Assembly (NCBI RefSeq): GCF_000003605.2
Contig: NW_003124902.1
Location: 365,057 to 378,494 of the forward strand
Source: Saccoglossus kowalevskii
Taxonomy: Eukaryota; Hemichordata; Enteropneusta; Harrimaniidae
Length of the DNA: 13,438 bases
Direction: 5' to 3'
The notes under the pieces were generated by a model that saw only the letters and a program-made list of their open reading frames with translations, did no database searches and was not told where the DNA came from. This document shows, piece after piece, positions 1 to 7,847 of this stretch (within the stretch, counting starts at the first letter, position 1; each line of letters starts with the position of its first letter). Made by a program: the position numbers and the translations under genes.

Positions 1-293
1 TGATTGTTTAAGAAAAATAAAAACTGGAAAAGCTCTGTAAATTTACTCTGTACAATTCAATAATATTTTGACTGAAACCTCAAATTCCAGGTCTTCCATC
101 TGGTTAACCTTAACGTTTCATACTGACTATGAACTGTCAAGTAATTCAATTTGATTTTAATCAGACTATCTTTAATAATTGAAACATAAGTAATGTCCTT
201 CACATTCTGATTCTAAGCAAATATAGGAGTTTTCACACCAATTATGATTTCGCGGCATGACAATTGACATGATACGTGACATGTGTGAAAGTT

Positions 294-300
294 CATATAA
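294..300 (+). promoter_or_regulatory. TATA-like box, possible plus-strand core promoter
   Basis: The sequence TATAAAG sits in slightly richer DNA, followed by GGGAGCGGTGG and, about 25-30 bases later, a CTTAGTTTG stretch that could act as an initiator. No downstream coding sequence was recognised to support it. In DNA this AT-rich, TATA-like words are common, so this is only a weak candidate. Confidence 0.15.
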
Positions 301-718
301 AGGGAGCGGTGGACAACTATCTTAGTTTGTATCAAATAGTGCAATTTCATAACACACTACACATAGCTAGAATTATCTTTGGATCATTCATATGTTCACC
401 TAGTTATAATCACGTATATTAGTTTGTTTTACTATTATAAATGGTGTACTGTAACTGACTAGCCGGAAATACAAGGTAATAGCATTGGTACATTGCATGA
501 AAGAGATCAACCGAAGACAATAAGACATTTTCAATTCTAACTACATTACTTTTCGCGACATGTTCATGGATTTGTTGTGGGATCCAAACAAAGCCCTTAG
601 AAATTATTTCCTGACCACAACTCAGCTGTACGTGTTTCATACTCACTACCAATGTACTCTGGGTTGGTTCTCTTTCAGATTTGTTTATTGAAGTATAGTT
701 TTAGTGAATATTTCTCTA

Positions 719-764
719 ATATTGCATATGTATAAATCATGTGTTTATATTGCATATATATAAA
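719..764 (+). repeat. Two-copy tandem repeat, 28-bp period
   Basis: Two 18-bp copies of ATATTGCATATRTATAAA (719-736 and 747-764) differ at one base and start 28 bp apart. This looks like a simple local duplication in AT-rich DNA. Two CAGATTTGYTYATT motifs about 102 bp apart (from about 677 and 779) bracket it, so the duplicated unit may once have been longer. Confidence 0.6.
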
Positions 765-1379
765 GCGTGGGCCTCTGTCAGATTTGCTCATTAATCTATT
801 TTTTTAAATAAGTGACTAGATCTAAAGTCTGTCACATCCATGCCGAGTGCACGTCACCCAAGGAAAATGTACCGACTAATTATAACAAAACCAGGTCCAC
901 CTTGTTGGTAACCAGCAAATTAGATTAGAGTGGCCAAACCCAATCAACTCAATTTTTCACCGAAGACTTCAGGTACACTCACCTGTGTAACGTATACACG
1001 ATAGTGTAACAACCAACAATGGCAATAGACCCTTATATAACAATATGCAAAACAGTTGCGTCTGAATTGCGGTAATATGCACACAGGTACACCGCCGGTA
1101 GAAATAGATTTAGTGCTGATTATAGTAATTAGGCAACACATGTTCACAGATACATTTAACGATAATATAAACTACAATTAAAAAATCACTACAGTTCACT
1201 ATAATCTCTTCATATATCGGCAATAATGGCGGCAGCAAGATAGTTATCCAGCTTGACAACAAAAAACGGTTGTTTGTAGCCAACTCCGGGATCCTGGTTT
1301 GACGTGTTCCAAGTTTACCAATTTTCATTAAGTGGCACGTTCCATTACGGCGCAAAAATATAGCCCAACTCTGCAACTT

Positions 1380-1415
1380 AATTTAAATTACAGTCTTAAA
1401 GCAAGCTTTAAGGAC
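1380..1415 (+). repeat. 36-bp direct repeat, copy 1 (with hairpin)
   Basis: This copy matches 1724-1759 at 34 of 36 positions; the two differences are adjacent (AA at 1399-1400, GT at 1743-1744). It contains a perfect small hairpin, CTTAAAG-CAAG-CTTTAAG, which those two changes break in copy 2. The first half, ending in TTTAAATTACAG, resembles a 3' splice site, so the pair could be a duplicated exon start. It could equally be the edges of a small mobile element. Flanking sequence outside the 36 bp shows no similarity that I can see. Confidence 0.7.
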
Positions 1416-1723
1416 AATATTCCCATGTCTCAAATTTGGAATGACACATGGTGCCAATATCGACATAAATATACAGTTCAATAAATATAAATTATATTCA
1501 TTTCGCTACAAAACCGAGTAACGATATCATTCAATGTTGTCAGATAAGACATAAAGAATGAACAAGTTTACAAAGTACGGCATAGAAATAAGGTACACAT
1601 ATTTTCAAGCTCCGACGTGGCGGTAGCCAGGTGTTCAAATTGAACGCGATAAATACTAAAATAAATATACGAATAATAAATATATACAACCTTTGGTAAA
1701 AGTAATGGTTTACTAAATACCTG

Positions 1724-1759
1724 AATTTAAATTACAGTCTTAGTGCAAGCTTTAAGGAC
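1724..1759 (+). repeat. 36-bp direct repeat, copy 2
   Basis: Partner of 1380-1415, displaced by 344 bp, with 34 of 36 identities. The internal hairpin of copy 1 is disrupted here by the two adjacent substitutions. A GC-richer stretch of about 130 bp follows immediately, which does not happen after copy 1. Confidence 0.7.
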
Positions 1760-3067
1760 CGACTGCTGGCAAGACAATTCTGTGGCACGCAAAAGCGACA
1801 GACAACCACTCCACATGGTGACCGACCAACAAGTGACAGGGGATTCAGAGAGCGCAATGCACCATGGGGCGAAGCAACTGAACAATTGCATATATACATC
1901 TGTACTCGATTTGGATTCGGGTTACAATTGCTTTTTTTGTATGCATCTTAACAGTCACTACTCTCGTTTAATAAATCCGGTACATCATTCGTCTACAAAC
2001 TATTTTTGATTTATGAAACATTTATATATGAAATACAGTATGTTCGTATATCATACAAAGTCATGAATTCAAACATATGGTGAATCTAATCTTTCGTAAT
2101 TATGCAAATTAGAGGTTCGATACTATATTGACATGCACTGTACCTGATTTATAATTGGAACACGAAAAAGAATGGCGTACAATGAAAATAATTCAGATCG
2201 CAATGTAAAGAATATACAGCGTGTGTGGCATCTAATTATTCTATTGTACTGTTGATTACTTCCCATGATATTGATGAATGTCTTCTGACCATTATAACTG
2301 TACATGTCTAACAGACATGCATTCAGTTTAGATGATGACGCAATATATTCGTGATGTGCATCGCGTACAACCATAATTATTAATTACTGTACCAGATAAT
2401 GCTCGCATACAAATCCAAAATAGATTGAATCTGGAACAAATTATTTAGTTGCAGTACAGTTTTTATTCATCGGATATATGCTATACTCGGTGTTATTAAT
2501 TTATGAATTAAATGTACCTTCATAGTCATATTTCTCATACATAGTGAATGAGTGACGTCATCTGAAAACACGCTCTACTCAAGCGTGTACAAAAAATTTT
2601 GAGGTACTACTGTAACAGCATTCTATGATTATGTCAGTCATATTTTTCAGTGATTTCGACAAACTGCTCAGATGGTATATTAGCAATTTTCATGAAGACT
2701 AAATTTATTTACAGTCACTTTCGCCAAGATTATCAATTGCTTGCACACTAGTTGTTCTGGATCCACCTCAACGAAAAGGTATTGTCAGATAATCATGGTC
2801 AACTCCGACTTTTCAGTTTACGATGATCGTCAGAACTATTATCCCACCTGGACTTGTTGATGGATTTATTCTGATGATATTTACCTGCGATTCAGGTGGG
2901 GGCTAATGAATTTGTTGTAATGAAGTGGAAATCTGCTAAAGTGGAAAGTACAGAAGATAAGTGGTCGTAACACTTACAAAATAATAGAAACAGTTAAATG
3001 CTGGTTTGTATCAATAGTTAAAGACGGCAAAACAAATCAAACAATGACACAGTCGTAGATATGTATA

Positions 3068-3073
3068 TTTATT
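3068..3073 (-). promoter_or_regulatory. Candidate poly(A) signal of the glycosyltransferase gene
   Basis: TTTATT on the plus strand reads AATAAA on the minus strand, about 195 bases downstream of the stop codon at 3266-3268. I noticed no canonical AATAAA nearer the stop. It gives a 3' untranslated region of ordinary length, but the motif is common in DNA this AT-rich. Confidence 0.35.
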
Positions 3074-3265
3074 AATTAGAACAGTGTAGATTCTAATACC
3101 TTGTAGTTTAGTTTAGATTTTATCTTTCCTTTTCGGAGAACATATTCAGGAGTTGTCAACCAAAATACTGTACTGGAAAATATGGTAAATAATGTTTATA
3201 TTTAAACTACGCAAACGTTGCAACAAGTGCGCAATTTTGAGTGGTCGTTGCCAATCTGCTAACAT

Positions 3266-4378
3266 CTATACAATTGGTAATTCCTGCGTTTGCATAAACC
3301 ATGGTACAACAGTTTGGTTATCATTTATAATATTCTTTATTCCATAATATATATATCGGGCTATTTCTCCCAACATATTGTCCATTGTTTTAATATTCTC
3401 CGCATCCACCAATGGATATCCGTAACGTTCTCTTTCTCTGTAGGGAAAACTGACTGTAAAGTACGGGTTACTCCAGTCCATCTTACTGTGATATTTTGCA
3501 AAGTTGTCATTCATAATTAGTACCGTTTCGATGTGTATACTATCCTTGTTTTCATAGCCGATACGATTTAATTCGTAGATAGCATTACATGCATAGCACG
3601 ACGAGTCATAATTACGATAATTATTGTGGTAGAGATTTAACATTTTTGAACTGTTAGTGGAAAATATAATACCACTACACAATCTTCCTGGAACAGCTCT
3701 CGCAACCACAAAATCATAGTGTAACAAGGAATCAACAGATTTAACCAACCACATATCAAGGTCGAAATAAACACCTCCGGTTTTTAGTAGAACCTGCTGT
3801 CTTAATACGTCTGAACGATGCCAATTATTAGTAAGTGGGTGGCCAAACACTTCATCTGGAGCTTTCACTAAGTTGACTTCAAGAATTGGAATCTTTCTAG
3901 CCTCCATAAAGTATTCGCTTTTGAGCACACAGTTAGTGTGAACAATCATAGTTTTGGGTTTCATAAATCTGTACACACTAAGCAAGGATATTAGATTATG
4001 AAAGTTAAAATATCGACATCCTACCCATGTAAAGTGAGCAATTCGTGGAACGATCTCATCTTTATGTGGCTGGAGAGTTCCTTTATAGTTCAACATTTCC
4101 TTAGGTATTTGTATCTGAGTAGTTGATTGTGTCTGATTCGTGACATTTATGCTATTTAAATGTGCACCACGAATTGTCTCATTCGTTGCAGTGATGTTAT
4201 GATGAGCAGCTACGTGAGGCACATTGGTATTCATTCTGCTTTCCACTAGAATACGTTCAGTAGTCGGTAACTTACTTCTGTAGGTCGACGTTTTATCAAC
4301 TTGTATTTGATAGATGATGATTACCAGTGAGGTGACCGTCAACAACATAAAAAGTGATTTCTTTTTCCTGTACCACAT
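3266..4378 (-). CDS. Golgi type II membrane glycosyltransferase, GT32 / Gly_transf_sug (DXD) type
   Basis: The product is predicted to be a retaining sugar transferase acting in the Golgi lumen; donor and acceptor cannot be read from the sequence. The 370-residue ORF runs from ATG at 4378 to TAG at 3266 with no interruption. Residues 4-7 are basic (RKKK), 8-24 form a membrane anchor, and about 25-109 form a stem with sequons at N61, N66, N78 and N81. The catalytic domain starts near VPRIAHFTWVG (110-120). It contains the HRSDVLR helix (187-193) and GGVYFDLDMW (201-210), where D206 and D208 form the DXD metal and nucleotide-sugar site. Further sequons lie at N242 and N354. Membrane anchor, stem and domain order fit family members of about 350-400 residues, so the gene looks complete in one exon. 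Relatives include alpha-1,4-glycosyltransferases and OCH1-like enzymes, and large families occur in lancelets and lophotrochozoans. Family call is firm; substrate is unknown. Confidence 0.87.
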   Translation of the reverse strand: MWYRKKKSLFMLLTVTSLVIIIYQIQVDKTSTYRSKLPTTERILVESRMNTNVPHVAAHHNITATNETIRGAHLNSINVTNQTQSTTQIQIPKEMLNYKGTLQPHKDEIVPRIAHFTWVGCRYFNFHNLISLLSVYRFMKPKTMIVHTNCVLKSEYFMEARKIPILEVNLVKAPDEVFGHPLTNNWHRSDVLRQQVLLKTGGVYFDLDMWLVKSVDSLLHYDFVVARAVPGRLCSGIIFSTNSSKMLNLYHNNYRNYDSSCYACNAIYELNRIGYENKDSIHIETVLIMNDNFAKYHSKMDWSNPYFTVSFPYRERERYGYPLVDAENIKTMDNMLGEIARYIYYGIKNIINDNQTVVPWFMQTQELPIV

Positions 4379-5011
4379 TGTGCCTATTGATTTCTACATT
4401 TGCCGCAAACCAATGAAATGAATATGCAGTCAGCGTTATTACGTGCCTGTAAGTAATCTTATCATGAAACACGATTGTGATCTGGTACCAGCTTGTATTG
4501 CATGACACAATAAACTATAAAAAGTTCATATAACTGAAAACTACGTGTACATGTGTGCGATCATAAATTATTAGTTCAGCAAATTATGTATTTACTTTCA
4601 AATGTATTTTCTGATGGTGTGTGTATTTTAAAATGGCATGTATGTTTTAAAATTACACACACTTGACGATCCTATTTTCGCTTAGGTGTATACAACGTTT
4701 ATATAGCAGAGAGAAAGAAAAACCAAGGTATCCACACGTAATTGGTGAACGTTTATAGTCTATACTGCTAAATAAACGCTAATTAACTTGTATACTTCAA
4801 TGTCATGTATGCGCAGTACGTTGTAAATATACATTTATATATATGGACGTTATATTTATCAATAAACGATGTGCAAGTTCTAACATAACCGTTTTTCATC
4901 TCTTTGTTTACTGTATAATTTTAAGTTGAGAGTTGACACTTGCCATGTCCGAAATGCATGTGTAGGTAGCGTGTCATTAAACGAATTCGATATAATTATT
5001 AAATGTCACTA
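4379..5011. other. Upstream flank of the glycosyltransferase gene, otherwise featureless
   Basis: This stretch should hold the 5' untranslated region and promoter of the minus-strand gene. Beyond the TATA-like box and an AG acceptor-like site near 4447 (minus strand), I see only AT-rich sequence with no recognisable coding potential. The minus-strand frame at 4296-4508 overlaps the true start and looks like a shadow. Confidence 0.5.
4515..4524 (-). promoter_or_regulatory. Weak TATA-like box upstream of the glycosyltransferase
   Basis: On the minus strand this reads CTTTTTATAG, followed by TTTATTG. It lies about 137 bases upstream of the ATG, so initiation some 30 bases downstream would leave a 5' untranslated region of roughly 110 bases. 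It is not a perfect TATA consensus, and background AT content makes chance matches likely. Confidence 0.2.
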
Positions 5012-5148
5012 TAAGCGAAGGTCTGATCCCACATACTAGGCACTCCTGGTTCACTGTGTTTATTTGCACCTCTATTATACGAGATACAATGTTTTTTTGC
5101 AGCTATTGTGGTGACTTTCAAATCCAAGATGGCGTCCAAGATGGCGTC
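5012..5148 (+). repeat. Dispersed repeat, left inverted copy (X)
   Basis: Read on the plus strand, this segment aligns in the same order with the reverse complement of 7403-7566. They share the exact 15-mer AAGCGAAGGTCTGAT at the outer end. At the inner end both have T-rich/A-rich sequence followed by TTCAAAT(C/T)CAAGATGGCGTCCAA. In between the match is gapped and degenerate. The inner end holds a two-copy 12-bp tandem CCAAGATGGCGT (5124-5147), a match to the YY1/Pho binding consensus. The two copies could be the terminal inverted repeats of one element or two independent insertions. Confidence 0.7.
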
Positions 5149-5211
5149 CAAGCCTGTACAGCCTAATATAGCTGGTTCCATTTGTGATAAAATATTTGCG
5201 AAAGTGGCTAA

Positions 5212-5657
5212 ATATACGATTTTGTGAACGAAAAAGTTCACGAACTAACATTCCATGATGATAAAAGTATTGTTTCTTATCAAACTGTAAGATATTCACC
5301 AACATTTGAACCACGTTTTATGTATATAACTGATGATCCATTTGTTTGTACCATGGCACATATTTTGCAGCTGAAAGTAAATAGCAATTCCACATTTGGT
5401 GACTTGGCAGGAACTGTGCTAAGGTTGATAATGAGGCAGGTTCCCACAAGATGTACACCATATGTACATTGGGTGACTGGCACATATCCAGAAATATCAA
5501 TAAAGAACCCTGAACGAGAAAATCGAACTGAATCAGCACACAGTCTCTCAAGGCAGAAGGAGGCTGCTTTGTCACCGTAACTAGCAATGCACACCAACAA
5601 GTGGACAAACAGTTTATAAAAGGCCCTTCGAGATTGGCACATTTTCCCTTATTGTAA
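5212..5657 (+). pseudogene. Decayed fragment of a repetitive invertebrate gene family (DGMA / SIKN-ER type)
   Basis: One frame is open from 5212 to the TAA at 5578 with no convincing initiator at its start; internal ATGs at 5320 and 5353 would start inside the conserved part. The core, near STFGDLAGTVLRLIM followed by YPEISIKNPERENR, resembles a widespread uncharacterised family in repeat-rich invertebrate and fish genomes. As I recall that family, it has DGMA..Q.LK, then TFGDLA, then D.Y...SIK..ER.KR, possibly a PIN-like fold. Here the DGMA position reads CTMA and the D.Y position reads GTY, so both expected aspartates are missing. After about 5560 similarity continues one frame over (ending VDKQFIKGPSRLAHF) to the TAA at 5655, which implies a frameshift. 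It lies inside the inverted-repeat structure and may be its cargo. Family recognition rests on memory, and function is unknown. Confidence 0.45.
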
Positions 5658-5705
5658 TCGAAGAAACGAAACGATATGAGGATAACACACATAATGAAAA
5701 TTAAA

Positions 5706-6260
5706 ATGTAATCAGTGGAAATGGGTTTTATACGTACAATATTTACAAAATGTTTGCCGAAAATAACATATTTAATACGTAAATGGTTTGTTTCACTAAT
5801 TACAGATAATAAAAAATACGCAATCAGCAAAACAAAGGTCTTACACGTACAATATTTACAACTCAGCTGTATATTCACTTTTCAGTAGTATATATTAGTA
5901 TAACGAAATAAAACATTTGCCGATAATAAAAATATTTATCAGTATGGTTTATTTCGCTAATTTCAGATAATAAAAAAACAAGGGTCTTACACGTACAATA
6001 TGTACAACTGTCGGTCGAAACTTGACCAGTAAATTCACCTTTCAGTCGTATCGTAACTAGATTAAACATTATCAGGACTTTAATTAGTAAAAGTTTCGTT
6101 TCGCTAATTACGGATAATCAGAAATCTGTAATCAGCGAATCAAGCGTCATCCACGTATATTATTTACAACTGTTGGACGAAACTTGACAAGTACATTCAC
6201 TTCTCAGTAATTTATACAACGACATGAAACGATTGACAAAAAATAAAGGAGATGATTTTT
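5706..6260 (+). repeat. Tandem array of ~161-bp hairpin-containing units (left arm)
   Basis: About 3.4 degenerate units lie head to tail. The hairpin landmark TTTCRCTAAT occurs at 5791, 5952 and 6099, and the landmark ACGTAY at 5732, 5845, 5991 and 6153. The full period is 161-162 bp; shorter spacings come from internal deletions, about 48 bp in the first unit and 15 bp in the third. A unit runs: 18-8-18 hairpin, then GTCTTACACGTACAATATTT, ACTGTYGGWCGAAACTTGAC, TTCACTTTTCAG, and ACATTTGCCGATAATA. The array lacks coding sense and ends in a short A-rich tract near 6236-6245. It pairs with the inverted array at 6411-6707. Confidence 0.8.
6098..6141 (+). repeat. 18-8-18 hairpin in the last left-arm unit
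   Basis: Arms 6098-6115 and 6124-6141 pair at 15 of 18 positions around an 8-base loop. The same-sized hairpin recurs in the inverted array at 6509-6552, so the palindrome is a conserved part of the unit. Confidence 0.75.
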
Positions 6261-6410
6261 AAATAATCAGTAATATTGCGACCAGCTTTGCAACGTGCAA
6301 CGCTCCGAGGCGTACAAAAAGGCGTATTAATTTGCATATGACCATCTGTATGGCGGGCTCTCTGGTTCAACCAAGGTCAAAAGATGGGCTGCCCTCACCC
6401 TCCTTCCGGT
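6261..6410. other. Unpaired centre between the inverted arrays
   Basis: About 150 bp with no counterpart in either arm and somewhat higher GC than its surroundings. It includes an ATTTGCAT octamer (6330-6337) and GGTTCAACC, one base short of a pol III B box. No coding sequence is recognised. Confidence 0.5.
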
Positions 6411-6707
6411 GTCATCACCATTTTTTTTTTGACAATTGTTCCATGCCGTTGTATACACTGGATTACTGCAGCCAACAGTTTACATAATAACACACATGTG
6501 GGACATTTGTTTCGCTGATTACAGATTTCCGATTATCTGTAAATAGCGAAACGAATGATTTACTGAATAAAATATTGTTATTTTACGGCAAATGTTTTAT
6601 GTCCTTATATACACTACTGAAATGTAAATATACAGGTCAAGTTTCGTCCGACAGTTTGTACGTGTACGTGTAAGACCCTTGTTTCGCTGATTACAGATTT
6701 CCGATTA
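6411..6707 (-). repeat. Inverted array of ~172-bp hairpin units (right arm)
   Basis: Read on the minus strand, this is the same unit as in 5706-6260. The 27 bases 6509-6535 and 6681-6707 are identical, 172 bp apart, giving the period here. The intervening sequence contains the family landmarks reversed (AGGTCAAGTTTCGTCCGACAG and GTGTAAGACCCTTG). The part from 6411 to 6508 matches the tail of the last left-arm unit, including the A/T tract next to (TTTTTTTTGACAATTG; GATTGACAAAAAA). The arms are therefore symmetric about roughly 6330. The outer hairpin is cut off after its first arm near 6707. Confidence 0.8.
6509..6552 (+). repeat. 18-8-18 hairpin, best-preserved copy
   Basis: Arms GTTTCGCTGATTACAGAT (6509-6526) and ATCTGTAAATAGCGAAAC (6535-6552) pair at 17 of 18 positions across an 8-base loop. 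This is the cleanest example of the palindrome repeated in each unit of the array. Confidence 0.85.
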
Positions 6708-6818
6708 AAATGTACTATTAGTTACTGTTCAGATCGTAATATTAAAACGTGTGTGTTACTTTGATGTTAGTGTGTGTGTCACACACAATTATTATAAATA
6801 ATAATAACCAGTAATGAG

Positions 6819-7055
6819 AGCTTTAATTGCCCATTCTCTAATTTTGATAAATATTTTTGTCATTTTTGGTCAAAAGCGACATTTTCGACGTCTTGTTAAA
6901 AACCGCAAGTCTGGTTGCTTTGATATAGGTACTACATGTGAACCTCTCTCAGATTTGTTCATTTCGTGATGATAGCTTCAATTATCTAATTTTGATGAAT
7001 ATTGTTGTCATTTTTGGTGAAAAGTGATATTTTACGAATTATTGTTGAAAACAGC
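6819..7055 (+). repeat. Imperfect tandem duplication, ~148-bp period
   Basis: Copy 1 (6819-6907) and copy 2 (6974-7055) share AGCTTYAATT, TCTAATTTTGATRAATATT, GTCATTTTTGGTSAAAAG and a GTTRAAAAC...GCA ending. CATTTTTGGT starts at 6861 and at 7009. About 65 bp separates the copies and includes CCTCTCTCAGATTTGTTCATT, a motif also seen near 670 and 772. No coding sense is visible. Confidence 0.65.
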
Positions 7056-7402
7056 ATATTGTTCATTTTCTAATGATATCATCAGTTCTTTGATTTTAAT
7101 GTGCATTGCTAACAGCGGAGCTACCCCAGTCGACAGGCTGCTTGTTCTTGACTACTGATTGTTGAAGAATAGTAATTATAAAAGTACCAATTAGCCGAAG
7201 TCGTCAGGTCCACAATACGAACAATTCTCTATAATGTGAGTATGGACTCGGTTAGCATGGATATATTGCTATCAACTATTTATATCAATTTGGAATGCAA
7301 AGATGTGGATTATTTAGTCAATAAAACATACGTATAGCCATTTAAACTAACATTCTAACATGTGTATTTAACCAGATATGTGAGCATTTACCATTCGGTA
7401 AC

Positions 7403-7566
7403 CATATTGGACGCCATCTTGAATTTGAAGGTGACCGCAATGATTTTTTTGAGCACACCAAAACAATATTGTTTCTCATAAAATAATATAATGAACATAG
7501 TTTGTAGGGTGGGTACAGTTTTACCTGAGATCCAGGCAAGCTATAGGAATCAGACCTTCGCTTACT
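7403..7566 (-). repeat. Dispersed repeat, right inverted copy (Y)
   Basis: Reverse-complement counterpart of 5012-5148. The outer end reads ATCAGACCTTCGCTT (7549-7563). The inner end carries GGACGCCATCTTG (7409-7421), the inverse of the CAAGATGGCGTCC motif, followed by GAATTTGAAGGTGACC. The middle is longer than in copy X and the alignment is gapped. Outside the outer end both copies are flanked by CTA. That could be a 3-bp target-site duplication or chance. Confidence 0.68.
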
Positions 7567-7830
7567 AATACAAACCTGATCGTCAGATGTACACAGTAAC
7601 TTGTAAATCACTGCCTTAATTCTGAATTACCATGTTCAGGGTCAAATGATTCTAGAATATCCCCAGCACTGGATTAATCGCTCTTTTTCGATTTTCAACT
7701 TTGAGCAGAAATTGTTATACATGTTTTATTCCCGTATACTTTGATCTGTTTCTAAAAGCAATTAAGAAAAAGTGAAAAAAAAAATTGTCCCGTATATAGC
7801 GCCCTCATACAAATTGTTTAAGCATGTTAA

Positions 7831-7847
7831 GGTAGCGAGAGGGGAAA
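7831..7847 (+). repeat. Left terminal inverted repeat
   Basis: GGTAGCGAGAGGGGAAA, preceded directly by TTAA at 7827-7830. Its partner is 10165-10182. Confidence 0.65.

Larger units (their letters stand above)
1..1379. other. AT-rich non-coding stretch, no gene recognised
   Basis: I see no supportable coding sequence here. The open frames are short, unlike any family I know, and on both strands. What can be seen is a TATA-like box at about 294-300, a 28-bp duplication at 719-764, and two similar pyrimidine-CAG-ATTTG motifs at about 670-690 and 772-793. The stretch is consistent with intergenic or intronic DNA. A spliced gene with short exons cannot be excluded by eye. Confidence 0.6.
1416..3265. 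other. AT-rich non-coding stretch, no gene recognised
   Basis: No recognisable gene. The segment 1745-1880 is visibly richer in G and C than its surroundings and follows the second copy of the 36-bp repeat; it is open in one plus frame (1743-2009), but that translation matches no family I know. A short inverted repeat, CCCACCTG (2843-2850) and CAGGTGGG (2893-2900), is present. The last 200 bases probably hold the 3' untranslated region of the minus-strand glycosyltransferase gene. Confidence 0.55.

Noticed and set aside
1743-2009. Plus-strand frame of 88 residues
   Set aside because: It starts without an ATG and shows no family resemblance; kept only as a GC-richer island.
3290-3520. Plus-strand frame of 76 residues inside the glycosyltransferase gene
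   Set aside because: Antisense shadow of the intact minus-strand coding region.
4440-4456. Splice-like sites: CTGTAAGTA on the plus strand and TTACTTACAG on the minus strand upstream of the glycosyltransferase ATG
   Set aside because: The two readings are complements of the same sequence and no partner site or exon could be identified; a 5' UTR intron is possible but unsupported.
5280-5878. Minus-strand open frames at 5280-5642 and 5318-5878 (120 and 186 residues)
   Set aside because: They lie opposite the plus-strand family fragment and run into the 161-bp repeats; the long one translates repeat sequence. Neither shows a recognisable domain, so they are shadows.
6355-6372. GGTTCAACC as a pol III B box in the centre of the inverted repeats
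   Set aside because: One base short of the consensus, with no A box or tRNA-like fold nearby.
5706-6707. CRISPR-like array
   Set aside because: Repeats are about 161 bp, degenerate, present in both orientations and lack unique spacers of even length; the DNA is eukaryotic.
6767-6787. GTGTGTG-T-CACACAC palindrome as a regulatory hairpin
   Set aside because: Simple-sequence GT/CA run next to its complement; expected from microsatellite slippage.
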